Source: Candidatus Jettenia sp.
Lineage (GTDB): Bacteria > Planctomycetota > Brocadiia > Brocadiales > Brocadiaceae
DNA: 64,000 nucleotides
Reading direction: 5' to 3'
Assembly (NCBI GenBank): GCA_021650895.1
Contig: CP091278.1
Location: forward strand, 2,757,659-2,821,658
The translations under genes and the position numbers were made by a program. Below, piece by piece: positions 1-7,440 of this stretch. The notes beneath the pieces are model-generated. The model did no database searches and was not told the DNA's origin. It was given only the letters and a program-made list of their open reading frames with translations. Within the stretch, counting starts at the first letter, position 1, and the number at the start of each line of letters is the position of its first letter.

Positions 1-969
1 ATTTGCGCCGAGTGATTTTTCTGCGTAAGCCTGAATTTGACTGTCAATGGTCAGATAAAGGTTATTTCCAGCGACTGAGGGTCTTTCGAGTATTACCTTT
101 TCAATCTGATTGTTTTTACAGGTAATTTCTTCAAATCTTTTACCACGCATTCCGCGTAATTCATTCTCATATTGTGCCTCAACGCCTGTTCTTCCTATCA
201 TATCGTTTTCGGCATAACCCTCATACAGCAATGTGGAAGTTTCTGTACCAGTACTGCTCGATGCCAAAAGAAAATTATTCCAGTTATTACTATATTCTTT
301 CCATTCATCTTTGTTCAGTTTACCCATATATCCTAAGATATGTGAGGCTGATTCTTGTTCTGGATAAACCCTTTTGGGTTTCGGAGTGATACGTATGCCG
401 GGAAAGTGATCTTGTTTAACCTCTATCTGGATAACCTTCTCCCATGCAACATCAGAAATAACCGTATGATACTCGGTTTCCTCCTTAATTCTTATTTCTC
501 TGCCCGCCCTTTGCTCAACATTTTGCTTAAGTCTTTCCACCTTTTCAACGACCTGTTTTACGTTGTTCAATAGCTTAGTCTGTGGAATTTCTAATAATCC
601 GGATAATCTTTTTAACCATACATCCTGATTTTCGTGGCACTCTATACACGATTTTTTTGTCTGGTTGTGTATCTTTAAATCGGTAATACGGGAGATTGTT
701 TTATTACTATGGGTACTGTAGCAATAGAGTAGGTATTTATATTGTACCGAGACATCAAAGATGTGCTGGTCCATAGCCAATACCCTTCCGTTTCTGTCAA
801 AAATGGAACCTCGTGTAGTTTCCAGGAGGGATGTATCTATGCGGCGACTGTTGGAGATACCTTTATATTTATCACCTTCGATAATTTGAAGTTGAAAAAG
901 GCGGACGGTAATGCCAATAAAAAGCAGGGCGAAAATAATTAATATAATTTTAAACCGGTAGGGATACAT
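1..969 (-). CDS. mrdA: Penicillin-binding protein 2 (peptidoglycan transpeptidase), N-terminal part, cut by window edge
   Basis: Only the first 323 codons are inside the window; the transpeptidase domain lies off the left edge. Read on the minus strand from ATG at 969, the protein starts with a short cytoplasmic tail and one membrane segment (about residues 8-24). The class B PBP N-terminal signature ETTRGSIFDRNGRVLA follows, then the pedestal region. It ends in the SAVGNNLYLTID-like strand that precedes the catalytic domain of this family. Family knowledge: PBP2 cross-links peptidoglycan during elongation together with MreBCD and RodA. It is the last visible gene of the mreB-mreC-mreD-mrdA operon, 3 bases after mreD. 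Oddity: residues 108-112 read CIECH, a c-type haem attachment motif, inside the pedestal (see findings). Identity is firm; the function of the insert is unknown. Confidence 0.9.
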   Translation of the reverse strand, partial: MYPYRFKIILIIFALLFIGITVRLFQLQIIEGDKYKGISNSRRIDTSLLETTRGSIFDRNGRVLAMDQHIFDVSVQYKYLLYCYSTHSNKTISRITDLKIHNQTKKSCIECHENQDVWLKRLSGLLEIPQTKLLNNVKQVVEKVERLKQNVEQRAGREIRIKEETEYHTVISDVAWEKVIQIEVKQDHFPGIRITPKPKRVYPEQESASHILGYMGKLNKDEWKEYSNNWNNFLLASSSTGTETSTLLYEGYAENDMIGRTGVEAQYENELRGMRGKRFEEITCKNNQIEKVILERPSVAGNNLYLTIDSQIQAYAEKSLGAN

Positions 970-972
970 TGG

Positions 973-1473
973 TCACCTATCCCCAACTGAAAAAAGCCTT
1001 TGATTTGGTTGAAACTTGCCCAGTATCCAGAATAAAACAGGAATAATAACGGCCGTATATAATGAACAGATAAAGATTACCCATAGTGTCGGTAAAAGAT
1101 TTAGTGAACGAAAAGAGACGGCAACATATGCTGCATAGAATATATTATAAATAACCGAAAAAATAAAGGTAATCAAGACCTGGGTAATTAAATGTCCTTT
1201 ATACAGTATTCCCCTGATTGACCAGATAAGCAAACCTATAGCAACAAAAAATACGGAGTTTATTCCAAGGCTACTTTCTGAAAGCAAATCTTTTGATAAG
1301 CCTGTGAACCAATTGGTAATGGTATTTCGTTTTATATCTGTGAGAAAAGAATAAAATACTACCAATGAAAAATACAGATCAGGTACTGCAGACCCGATAG
1401 TAATCCATTTTATCATGGTCGATTGAAAGGCAGAAATGCATATCAGTATGCAAAAGAATGTAAACCACCGCAT
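973..1473 (-). CDS. mreD: Rod shape-determining protein MreD
   Basis: 166 residues, almost entirely hydrophobic, with about five predicted membrane segments and the usual MreD size. The N-terminus (MRWFTFFCILICISAFQSTM) and the PDLYFSLVVFYSFL stretch fit the family pattern in which a short motif follows the first helix. MreD is an inner-membrane partner of MreC and PBP2 in the elongasome. Assignment rests mainly on size, topology and position between mreC and mrdA, because MreD sequences diverge strongly. It begins 33 bases after the mreC stop codon and runs into mrdA with 3 bases between, so co-transcription and probably co-translation are expected. Confidence 0.82.
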   Translation of the reverse strand: MRWFTFFCILICISAFQSTMIKWITIGSAVPDLYFSLVVFYSFLTDIKRNTITNWFTGLSKDLLSESSLGINSVFFVAIGLLIWSIRGILYKGHLITQVLITFIFSVIYNIFYAAYVAVSFRSLNLLPTLWVIFICSLYTAVIIPVLFWILGKFQPNQRLFSVGDR

Positions 1474-1506
1474 GATTATCTTCTTGAAATTTCTCTTATC
1501 ATTGTA

Positions 1507-2337
1507 CTAATTTGTAATGACTAATACACTCTCAATTTTTGAAATATTTACCATTGGCAATACTTTTACCGACCGGAAGAGTGCACCACCTTTTATTTCA
1601 TTTTGCATAACAGTGCCAATAGGCAAAGAGGGCGGATAAAGCCCACCTATGTCAGAAGAGACGATATTGTCTCCTTCTTTTAATTTCGCCCATCGTGGTA
1701 TATATTTTAATTGGCAAAAAGCGGTAGCATTTCCCTCCACAATTACTTGCTCCCGTGTTTGGAGAATTCTTCCCGGTATGCGGGAGGCTGGATCGGTAAT
1801 TAATTGAACTATACTGCTTCCACTCCCAACCGTAATGATCCTTCCAATCAGGGTATTATTTGATACCACAATATTATTGACTTTTACTCCCTGTTTTGAA
1901 CCCGCATTGATCGTTATGCTTTTTCTAAAGTTTGATGTATCATATCCGATAATATCCGCTGGTATCACGCTTGTTTTAATATTTTTATTCTCAATTTGGA
2001 ACTTTGAGAGCATGCTTAATTTATTCTGGAGTTTATAGATAGTATCCTGTTGTTCTATAATCTTATTTGTTAGTTGGGAAATTTGTTCTTCCAATTGTTT
2101 TTTTGCCTGTGCATCCCGCCATGGAGAAATGATTTTATCAAAAAAGTTGCTGGCTGAATTACTGCAGAAACAGGTTGCCCATTGGAGAGGCCTTATCGGT
2201 GTAACGCAAGTTGCTTTTATCTGATTTGAGAGCTTTAATGGTAAAAATAATAGCAATAAGGATATTGCCAGAAGGGGAATTATGATTACAAGGGGATTTT
2301 TTATAAGATTATGAAAATTAGGAGTGGAGATCCTCAT
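1507..2337 (-). CDS. mreC: Rod shape-determining protein MreC
   Basis: Product of 276 residues from ATG at 2337. A TTG 60 bases upstream (2397) is also in frame but would add residues that overlap the mreB end more deeply, so the ATG is preferred; it still overlaps mreB by 20 bases. Layout is canonical: a short cytoplasmic tail, one membrane helix (NPLVIIIPLLAISLLLLFLP), a coiled coil rich in Q/E/K after the membrane, then the two beta-barrel domains of MreC with the conserved TLIGRIITVGSGSSIVQLITDP and GLYPPSLPIGTV stretches. MreC forms periplasmic filaments that organise PBP2. Three cysteines (C-x12-C-x-C) lie just outside the membrane; their role is unknown. Confidence 0.9.
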   Translation of the reverse strand: MRISTPNFHNLIKNPLVIIIPLLAISLLLLFLPLKLSNQIKATCVTPIRPLQWATCFCSNSASNFFDKIISPWRDAQAKKQLEEQISQLTNKIIEQQDTIYKLQNKLSMLSKFQIENKNIKTSVIPADIIGYDTSNFRKSITINAGSKQGVKVNNIVVSNNTLIGRIITVGSGSSIVQLITDPASRIPGRILQTREQVIVEGNATAFCQLKYIPRWAKLKEGDNIVSSDIGGLYPPSLPIGTVMQNEIKGGALFRSVKVLPMVNISKIESVLVITN

Positions 2338-3373
2338 CCTGTAAAACAGCTTTATATAAATCCAGATTTTCGAGGAGATATCCCGTTCCTCGTGCAACGG
2401 CTGTTAAAGGATCATTGCCTACCTGAACAGGCAGTCCGGTATCTTCCGCTAATAGTCTATCCAATCCCCTGATCAAAGAACCCCCGCCTACTAGCACCAA
2501 CCCATTTGTTATGAGATCCGATGCCAATTCAGGTGCGGTTTTTTCTAAGGTTGATTTTACGGCGATTACAATCTTATCAATAGGCTCTTTTAACGCTTCG
2601 CGGATTTCTTCTGAGGTGATGGTTGTTGCCCTTGGCAAACCTGCAATAGTATCTCGCCCTCGTATTTCCAAAGTCAGCTCCTCTTCCAGAGGATAAGCAG
2701 AGCCAATATGTATCTTTATTTGTTCTGCTGTGCGATGCCCAATCTCCAGGTTATAGGTTTTCCGTATATATTGAACAATCGATTCATCAAATTCATCTCC
2801 TGCAATTCTGAGACTTTCGTGCGTAAATATATCTCCGAGTGAAATGACAGCCACTTCTGTAGTTCCACCCCCAATATCCACTATCATACTGGCTACAGGT
2901 TCGCCAACGGGAAGGCCTACACCAATCGCGGCTGCCTTCGGTTCGGAAATAAGATAAACCTCTCTGGCGCCTGCACGCTCCGCTGAATTAACTACTGCCC
3001 GCTTTTCTACAGCCGTAATGCCAGAGGGAATGGCGATTAATATCCTTGGCCGAACTCCCCATTTACGCTTATGGACCTTTGTAATGAAGTATTTGAGCAT
3101 GGCTTCGGTAATATCAAAATCTGCAATAACACCATTTTTTAGCGGCCGCACAACCGCAATACTGCTCGGTGCCTTTTCCAACATGGCTTTTGCAACATTT
3201 CCTACTGCATTACCATTCAAAAGAACTTTATTTGTCCCGGGTTTTACTGCTACAACAGATGGTTCCGATAACACGATTCCATGTCCGGGAATGCAAACAA
3301 GGGTGTTTGCCGTGCCAAGATCGATCCCCATGTCTGTTGAAACGAAACCTAATAAGAAGTCTAAAGGGTGCAT
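2318..3373 (-). CDS. mreB: Rod shape-determining protein MreB (bacterial actin)
   Basis: 351 residues, the normal family length of about 340-350. The actin-fold nucleotide motifs are all present: phosphate 1 MGIDLGTANTLV near residue 15, phosphate 2 DIGGGTTEVAV in the middle, and the adenosine motif LVGGGSLIRGLDRLL near the C-terminus. An amphipathic start (MHPLDFLLGFVS) can tether it to the membrane. MreB polymerises under the inner membrane and directs lateral wall synthesis. First gene of the mre operon, with a good promoter about 155 bases upstream. The mreC start overlaps its 3' end. Confidence 0.96.
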   Translation of the reverse strand: MHPLDFLLGFVSTDMGIDLGTANTLVCIPGHGIVLSEPSVVAVKPGTNKVLLNGNAVGNVAKAMLEKAPSSIAVVRPLKNGVIADFDITEAMLKYFITKVHKRKWGVRPRILIAIPSGITAVEKRAVVNSAERAGAREVYLISEPKAAAIGVGLPVGEPVASMIVDIGGGTTEVAVISLGDIFTHESLRIAGDEFDESIVQYIRKTYNLEIGHRTAEQIKIHIGSAYPLEEELTLEIRGRDTIAGLPRATTITSEEIREALKEPIDKIVIAVKSTLEKTAPELASDLITNGLVLVGGGSLIRGLDRLLAEDTGLPVQVGNDPLTAVARGTGYLLENLDLYKAVLQDEDLHS

Positions 3374-3527
3374 TAGTCGGTTATTAGTGAGAAAATAGTA
3401 TCAGTTTTTACAAAGATTTATTTCTTACGCCTTTTTACAGGCCGAATATTTCGGAGGATTGTATTATTTATTTCTTAACAATTTTTCACAAGTATTCTTG
3501 TTTTTTATAGTTACCTCTAGAGGTCAG

Positions 3528-3557
3528 ATTATACGTTTAGTATTTATAAAATGTCAA
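3528..3557 (-). promoter_or_regulatory. Sigma-70-type promoter for the mre operon
   Basis: On the minus strand, TTGACA (3557-3552) and TATAAT (3533-3528) are both consensus, with an 18-base spacer. It points at mreB, whose start is at 3373, and gives a leader of about 150 bases. The -35 box overlaps the last bases of lnt. No experimental support; the match quality is the evidence. Confidence 0.7.
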
Positions 3558-5149
3558 GGGGAAAGTGTCTTTTTGAAAGGAGAGAGTAAAAGCATGATGC
3601 CTGATGCTGTTGCACAAAGGATTGAAAACCAATCACCACAATTCGTATAGATAGTATTCTGTTTTTCTATTAATTTTATAGAATCTGTAAGTGTGCCACT
3701 TATTTCTCTATACCTTCCTTTTTGATCTGTTAATCTAGCATAAATAGTACCGTCAGGTGCTACAAAAGAAGATATTCCGGTATTAGCTGCGCGTGCCATG
3801 CAAATACGGTTTTCGATTGCCCGAAATACCATGATGGCGAGATGTTGGTCAAGCTCTGCACTGTCTCGAAACCAACCGTCATTTGTTATGTTTAGCATAA
3901 AATCGGCGCCATCCTTCTTGAACTTTCGTATTAAAGAGGGTACCGTGTCCTCATAGCAGATGGATGAACCAAAGGTAAAATTCCCATTCTTTTCTGTATC
4001 TAAACGAAATAATACCCGCCTTTGGCCATGGGTTAACCCAATTTCGTAAGGTACCATGCCGGCAAGGAACGGGAAATACTCTTTCAGTGGAGTAAATTCT
4101 CCAAACGGCACGAGATGGATCTTATCATAGCGATCTATGAATTTTCCTTCCTTATTATAGTAATAGGCACTATTAAAATACCGTTGCTCTTTTCCATCAA
4201 GGATTAATGCAATAGCTCCTAAAAGCAAATTGGTATTTAAATCCTGCGCTAGTTGCATAGCAGTAATCTGTGTTAACATGTCAATCTTTCTTCCTGTGAG
4301 TTTGGGGTCAATATTGAGTAAGCCCGGAGCCATAGTCTCTGGCCATACCAGGAGATCGATCACCTTGCCTTTCATGCTCATTGATAAACCGGAATACTTT
4401 TTTAAAATATCAATCTGATCTTCCTCTGTAGGTTCAAATTTTAAATCCTGAGGTATATTCCCTTGCACCATACATACAACAGGGCCTTCTTGTGGTTTAT
4501 AATTCTTAAGCCAATAAAGACCATAAAACACGGTGGCTGTTAATAATACTAAAGGGAAGATACCGATCAGACTAAAAAAGAGAAATTTCCGGTCTGGGAA
4601 AGGGATTATTTCATTGCGCTTAATAAAGCGATAGATTATAAAATCTGCAATACATGCATTTACCGTAATGATGATGAAAGAAACTCCATAGACACCCGCA
4701 ATATCAGAGATTTGTATGAGTGGTAGATAGGTATATTGGGTATGCCCGATAAAGAACCACGGAAACCCCGAAAGAAAAAATGATCGTATAAATTCCAATG
4801 CAGTCCATAAGCAGGGTGCGACAATAACAAGCGGCCATCTCAGCTTAAAGATAATGAACCGGGTACAGAGTGTAAAAAGGACAAAATATGCAGAACAGTA
4901 TAAACTGAGTAAGACCCAGGCAATAATGGTGACATGGCGTAGCCATGAAAGCTGAATAAAGAAGAATACTGCACCGGTAAACAAGGCGCTAAGATAAACG
5001 TATTTTTCCTCAGTTCGGATAAGAATGAACCATGGCACAAGGGCAATCCATGCTGAATAACCCAAGTCTGCCGGTGGAAAGGAGAGGCATAAGAGAATGA
5101 TAGTGAGAAAGGAAAGGATAAAGACTTTTAAAAAATTTGTTGTATGCAA
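3554..5149 (-). CDS. lnt: Apolipoprotein N-acyltransferase
   Basis: 531 residues. The N-terminal half has about six to seven membrane helices; the C-terminal half is a nitrilase-fold domain. The catalytic triad of the family is visible: Glu in LLVWPETMAPG, Lys in DRYDKIHLVPFGEF, and Cys in FGSSICYEDTVP. One more hydrophobic helix sits at the C-terminus (WFSILCATASGIMLLLS). The enzyme adds the third acyl chain to the N-terminal cysteine of lipoproteins in the inner membrane. No ATG is available near the start; the reading frame opens with TTG at 5149. It lies between moeA and the mre operon on the same strand. Confidence 0.94.
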   Translation of the reverse strand: MHTTNFLKVFILSFLTIILLCLSFPPADLGYSAWIALVPWFILIRTEEKYVYLSALFTGAVFFFIQLSWLRHVTIIAWVLLSLYCSAYFVLFTLCTRFIIFKLRWPLVIVAPCLWTALEFIRSFFLSGFPWFFIGHTQYTYLPLIQISDIAGVYGVSFIIITVNACIADFIIYRFIKRNEIIPFPDRKFLFFSLIGIFPLVLLTATVFYGLYWLKNYKPQEGPVVCMVQGNIPQDLKFEPTEEDQIDILKKYSGLSMSMKGKVIDLLVWPETMAPGLLNIDPKLTGRKIDMLTQITAMQLAQDLNTNLLLGAIALILDGKEQRYFNSAYYYNKEGKFIDRYDKIHLVPFGEFTPLKEYFPFLAGMVPYEIGLTHGQRRVLFRLDTEKNGNFTFGSSICYEDTVPSLIRKFKKDGADFMLNITNDGWFRDSAELDQHLAIMVFRAIENRICMARAANTGISSFVAPDGTIYARLTDQKGRYREISGTLTDSIKLIEKQNTIYTNCGDWFSILCATASGIMLLLSPFKKTLSP

Positions 5150-5182
5150 GGTTTTGTAATTTCTTTAGGTATCTATAATCTC

Positions 5183-6382
5183 TTAATCAAGAAGAATAAC
5201 ATCAACCAATTGCCCGGCAGCGAGTTTTTGTGCATCCTCGCGGACGATAAGGAGACAATTGGCCCTGGTAGTGGCTAACAGGTCAGCCGAGCCATGCCAT
5301 TCTACTGGCGAAACCTTCCATGTATTATTTCGTGCGCAGAGGAGCGCAGGCCGGTATTCGCGGCGTTTCCTTTTAACAAAGATATCTGTCTCCAACGTTG
5401 CCTGTATCGTTATTCTCTGTGGATTTGAGAATCCCATCATTTTCCGGATAGCAGTATAAATAAACAATTCAAAGGTGACGAAAGAAGCAACCGGATTTCC
5501 TGGCAATGCAAAGATCAGCGTCTTATCCTTTCTGCCAAAAATAACAGGTTTTCCAGGCCTCAACGCTACCTTCTCAAAATAGATTTGAGTATGTAAATCC
5601 TTCATTACCTCTCCCACCAGGTCATACTCTCCCATAGAGACACCCCCGGAAAGGATTAAAATGTCTTTCTGTAGGCCTCTTTGTAGCATGCTGGAGATTT
5701 CCTCTTTCGTATCTTTAACAATACCAAGTATCTCGACATCTGTCTTTAAACGCCTGGCTTGTGCAGCAAGGGAATAACCATTGCTGTTTCTGATCTGTGC
5801 AACAGAAGGCTTCGATTCAACGTCCACGAGCTCACTGCCAGTAGAAATAATACCTATCGTCGGCGCGGGAAACACTTCAACGTATGATTTTCCTACAGAA
5901 GCGAGGATACCAATTTCCTGAGGTCTGATAAGCATGCCTTTGTGAAGTACTGTCTGCCCGACCTGAATATCTTCACCTTTTTTTGAAATGTTACTTCCTT
6001 TATCAATAGATCTGAGAATCTTTACACGATTATCTGTCTGAATGTCCTCTGTTTCCTCAAACTTAACCACAGCGTTAGCCCCTTCCGGTACGGCGGCGCC
6101 TGTCATAATCTTGGATGCCTGTCCGTGCGATACCTTTTTTGTGGGCATGTATCCTGCAGCAATGCTCTCAATAACTGTTAATTCAACAGGTGCATGAGCG
6201 GTATCTTCTGCAATAATGGCATAGCCGTCCATTGCTGAGCGGTCAAAAGGCGGCATATCAATGTCTGATTGCACATCCTGGGCAAGACAAAGTCCCAAAG
6301 TATTCTCAAAGGGTACTGCCCTTGACGGCAACGGTTCTGTTTTATCGGTAACGATCTTTATGGCTGTATCGACTGAGATCAT
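5183..6382 (-). CDS. moeA: Molybdopterin molybdotransferase
   Basis: 399 residues, typical of MoeA. It inserts molybdate into adenylylated molybdopterin in the last step of Mo-cofactor synthesis. Visible motifs: PPFDRSAMDGYAI near residue 46, TGAAVPEGANAVV, GIISTGSELV, ILSGGVSMGEYDLV, and LPGNPVASFVTFELF in the MPT-binding domain, followed by the C-terminal beta-barrel domain IV. ATG start at 6382. The 33-base gap to lnt on the same strand allows a shared transcript, although the two functions are unrelated. No other moa/moe gene is in the window. Confidence 0.95.
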   Translation of the reverse strand: MISVDTAIKIVTDKTEPLPSRAVPFENTLGLCLAQDVQSDIDMPPFDRSAMDGYAIIAEDTAHAPVELTVIESIAAGYMPTKKVSHGQASKIMTGAAVPEGANAVVKFEETEDIQTDNRVKILRSIDKGSNISKKGEDIQVGQTVLHKGMLIRPQEIGILASVGKSYVEVFPAPTIGIISTGSELVDVESKPSVAQIRNSNGYSLAAQARRLKTDVEILGIVKDTKEEISSMLQRGLQKDILILSGGVSMGEYDLVGEVMKDLHTQIYFEKVALRPGKPVIFGRKDKTLIFALPGNPVASFVTFELFIYTAIRKMMGFSNPQRITIQATLETDIFVKRKRREYRPALLCARNNTWKVSPVEWHGSADLLATTRANCLLIVREDAQKLAAGQLVDVILLD

Positions 6383-6391
6383 AATTTAATT

Positions 6392-6420
6392 ATGGTAAAT
6401 GAATAGTAATCATATGTCAA
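6392..6420 (-). promoter_or_regulatory. moeA: Possible promoter of moeA
   Basis: Minus strand TTGACA (6420-6415) with a weaker -10, TACCAT (6397-6392), 17 bases apart. If used, the moeA mRNA would have almost no 5' leader, because the ATG is at 6382. The -35 is perfect; the -10 is only fair. Confidence 0.35.
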
Positions 6421-6463
6421 GTATGTTACATAAAATTGATGATATTTCTTTTGGAAAAAAGAC

Positions 6464-6491
6464 TTGACAGGGTGAAATCTAATGGTATAAG
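6464..6491 (+). promoter_or_regulatory. Sigma-70-type promoter reading away from moeA, no clear target
   Basis: TTGACA (6464-6469), a 16-base spacer and TATAAG (6486-6491). It is divergent from the moeA promoter. The next 900 bases hold no convincing protein gene, so it could drive a non-coding transcript, a decayed gene or nothing. Confidence 0.45.
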
Positions 6492-6598
6492 GGCAGATAT
6501 AGTGATCAACGATTGAAACCAGACGGCGTATGGCGGAGACGAAGTTTTGTAAACCACATGCTCTCCGGTATGGTGACCAATCTTTACCATGTACACAA

Positions 6599-6628
6599 TG
6601 GTAGAGACGCAAGATGTTGCACCTCTAC
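6599..6628. repeat. Dispersed AGAGACGCAAGAT palindrome, degenerate copy
   Basis: GTAGAGACGCAAGAT is followed after a few bases by CACCTCTAC, an imperfect hairpin. The same unit appears as a near-perfect hairpin at 20065-20108, and a diverged relative lies at 6785-6813. These are dispersed intergenic repeats of this genome. Confidence 0.6.
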
Positions 6629-6784
6629 GTTGTCTGATACACTTCTGACACACGCTGGTGTGTTCAGTTTCATTCATGGGATTCTACAATCATTTCACCC
6701 CTGCGGGCTTAGATTATAGTATCTTATGGTTATTATTCTCTTACGCTGTAGTTACATAGATCATACATGGGGTTATCTTTGGCA

Positions 6785-6813
6785 GGAGAGACGTAAAATC
6801 TTACCGTCTCTCC
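6785..6813. repeat. Palindrome GGAGAGACG...CGTCTCTCC
   Basis: GGAGAGACG (6785-6793) pairs perfectly with CGTCTCTCC (6805-6813); the inner bases GTAAAATC/TTAC partly pair too. Related in sequence to the hairpins at 6599 and 20065. It could act as a weak transcription stop, but no T-tract follows. Confidence 0.6.
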
Positions 6814-6850
6814 TCATGAAAAAACAGAGCCAGTGTAGGGCGAGGCCTTA

Positions 6851-6884
6851 CAAGCTGTCCGAGAATTCAATCGACCCGCAAATG
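6851..6884. repeat. Half copy of a fold-back (MITE-like) element
   Basis: CAAGCTGTCCGAGAATTCAA and the following bases match the reverse complement of the right arm of the complete fold-back element at 39886-40003, including the CGACCC-CAAATG stretch. Only one arm remains. Confidence 0.65.
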
Positions 6885-7440
6885 ATCCCTATTTTCTATT
6901 TTAATCTCTTTCAATAAAAAAATGTCCGAACCATTGATAATATGACTAACATTAAAAGATTTGTTTGTTAAACTATTGTTATTTAATGACTTAATTAAGT
7001 GAGCAATAAAAGCATTAATCTATTAAACTCTTGAAATACATATAATAAAAATCTCTCGAATGTCAATTATATAGTATCTCTGTAATTCGCTAAAAGCAAT
7101 GAGTTAGTTTATGAATTCTTCGATGACTTTTGGTCCAGATGATGAATTCTGTATCATGCAAAACTGAACTATTTGGTTTTTGTTGTTTGCTACAGGAGAT
7201 AGGGATAATCTGTTTATCCCCTCGGCAATTCTTTACAAAAAATCGGGTAATTTGCTGTAAATTATCCATCCACAGAAAATGCCCATATAGTCTCATACCA
7301 TTCTTTCCATTTTCACTCTTTTTGGTATTCAATTTAGCTGAAAGAATAAAAAAACTTGCTATCTTCTTCGGTTTTGGTTTAATACCACCTCAAGCTAAAA
7401 AAGCAATTTCGTATCATCTATCATCAAGGAATAGAAATCT

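Larger units (their letters stand above)
6383..7440. other. Gene-poor gap between moeA and the GTPase/helicase locus
   Basis: About 1.06 kb without a credible gene. It contains two facing promoter-like sites near its left end, two palindromic repeats (6599-6628 and 6785-6813), half of a fold-back element (6851-6884) and then AT-rich DNA up to the GTPase start. Open frames at 6513-6719 and 7130-7462 have no family-like features, odd composition and, in the second case, overlap the GTPase start. The density of small repeats suggests an old insertion zone. Confidence 0.6.

Noticed and set aside
6513-6719. Short frame behind the promoter at 6464
   Set aside because: It contains the dispersed AGAGACGC repeat and has no recognisable protein feature; kept only as a possible non-coding transcript.
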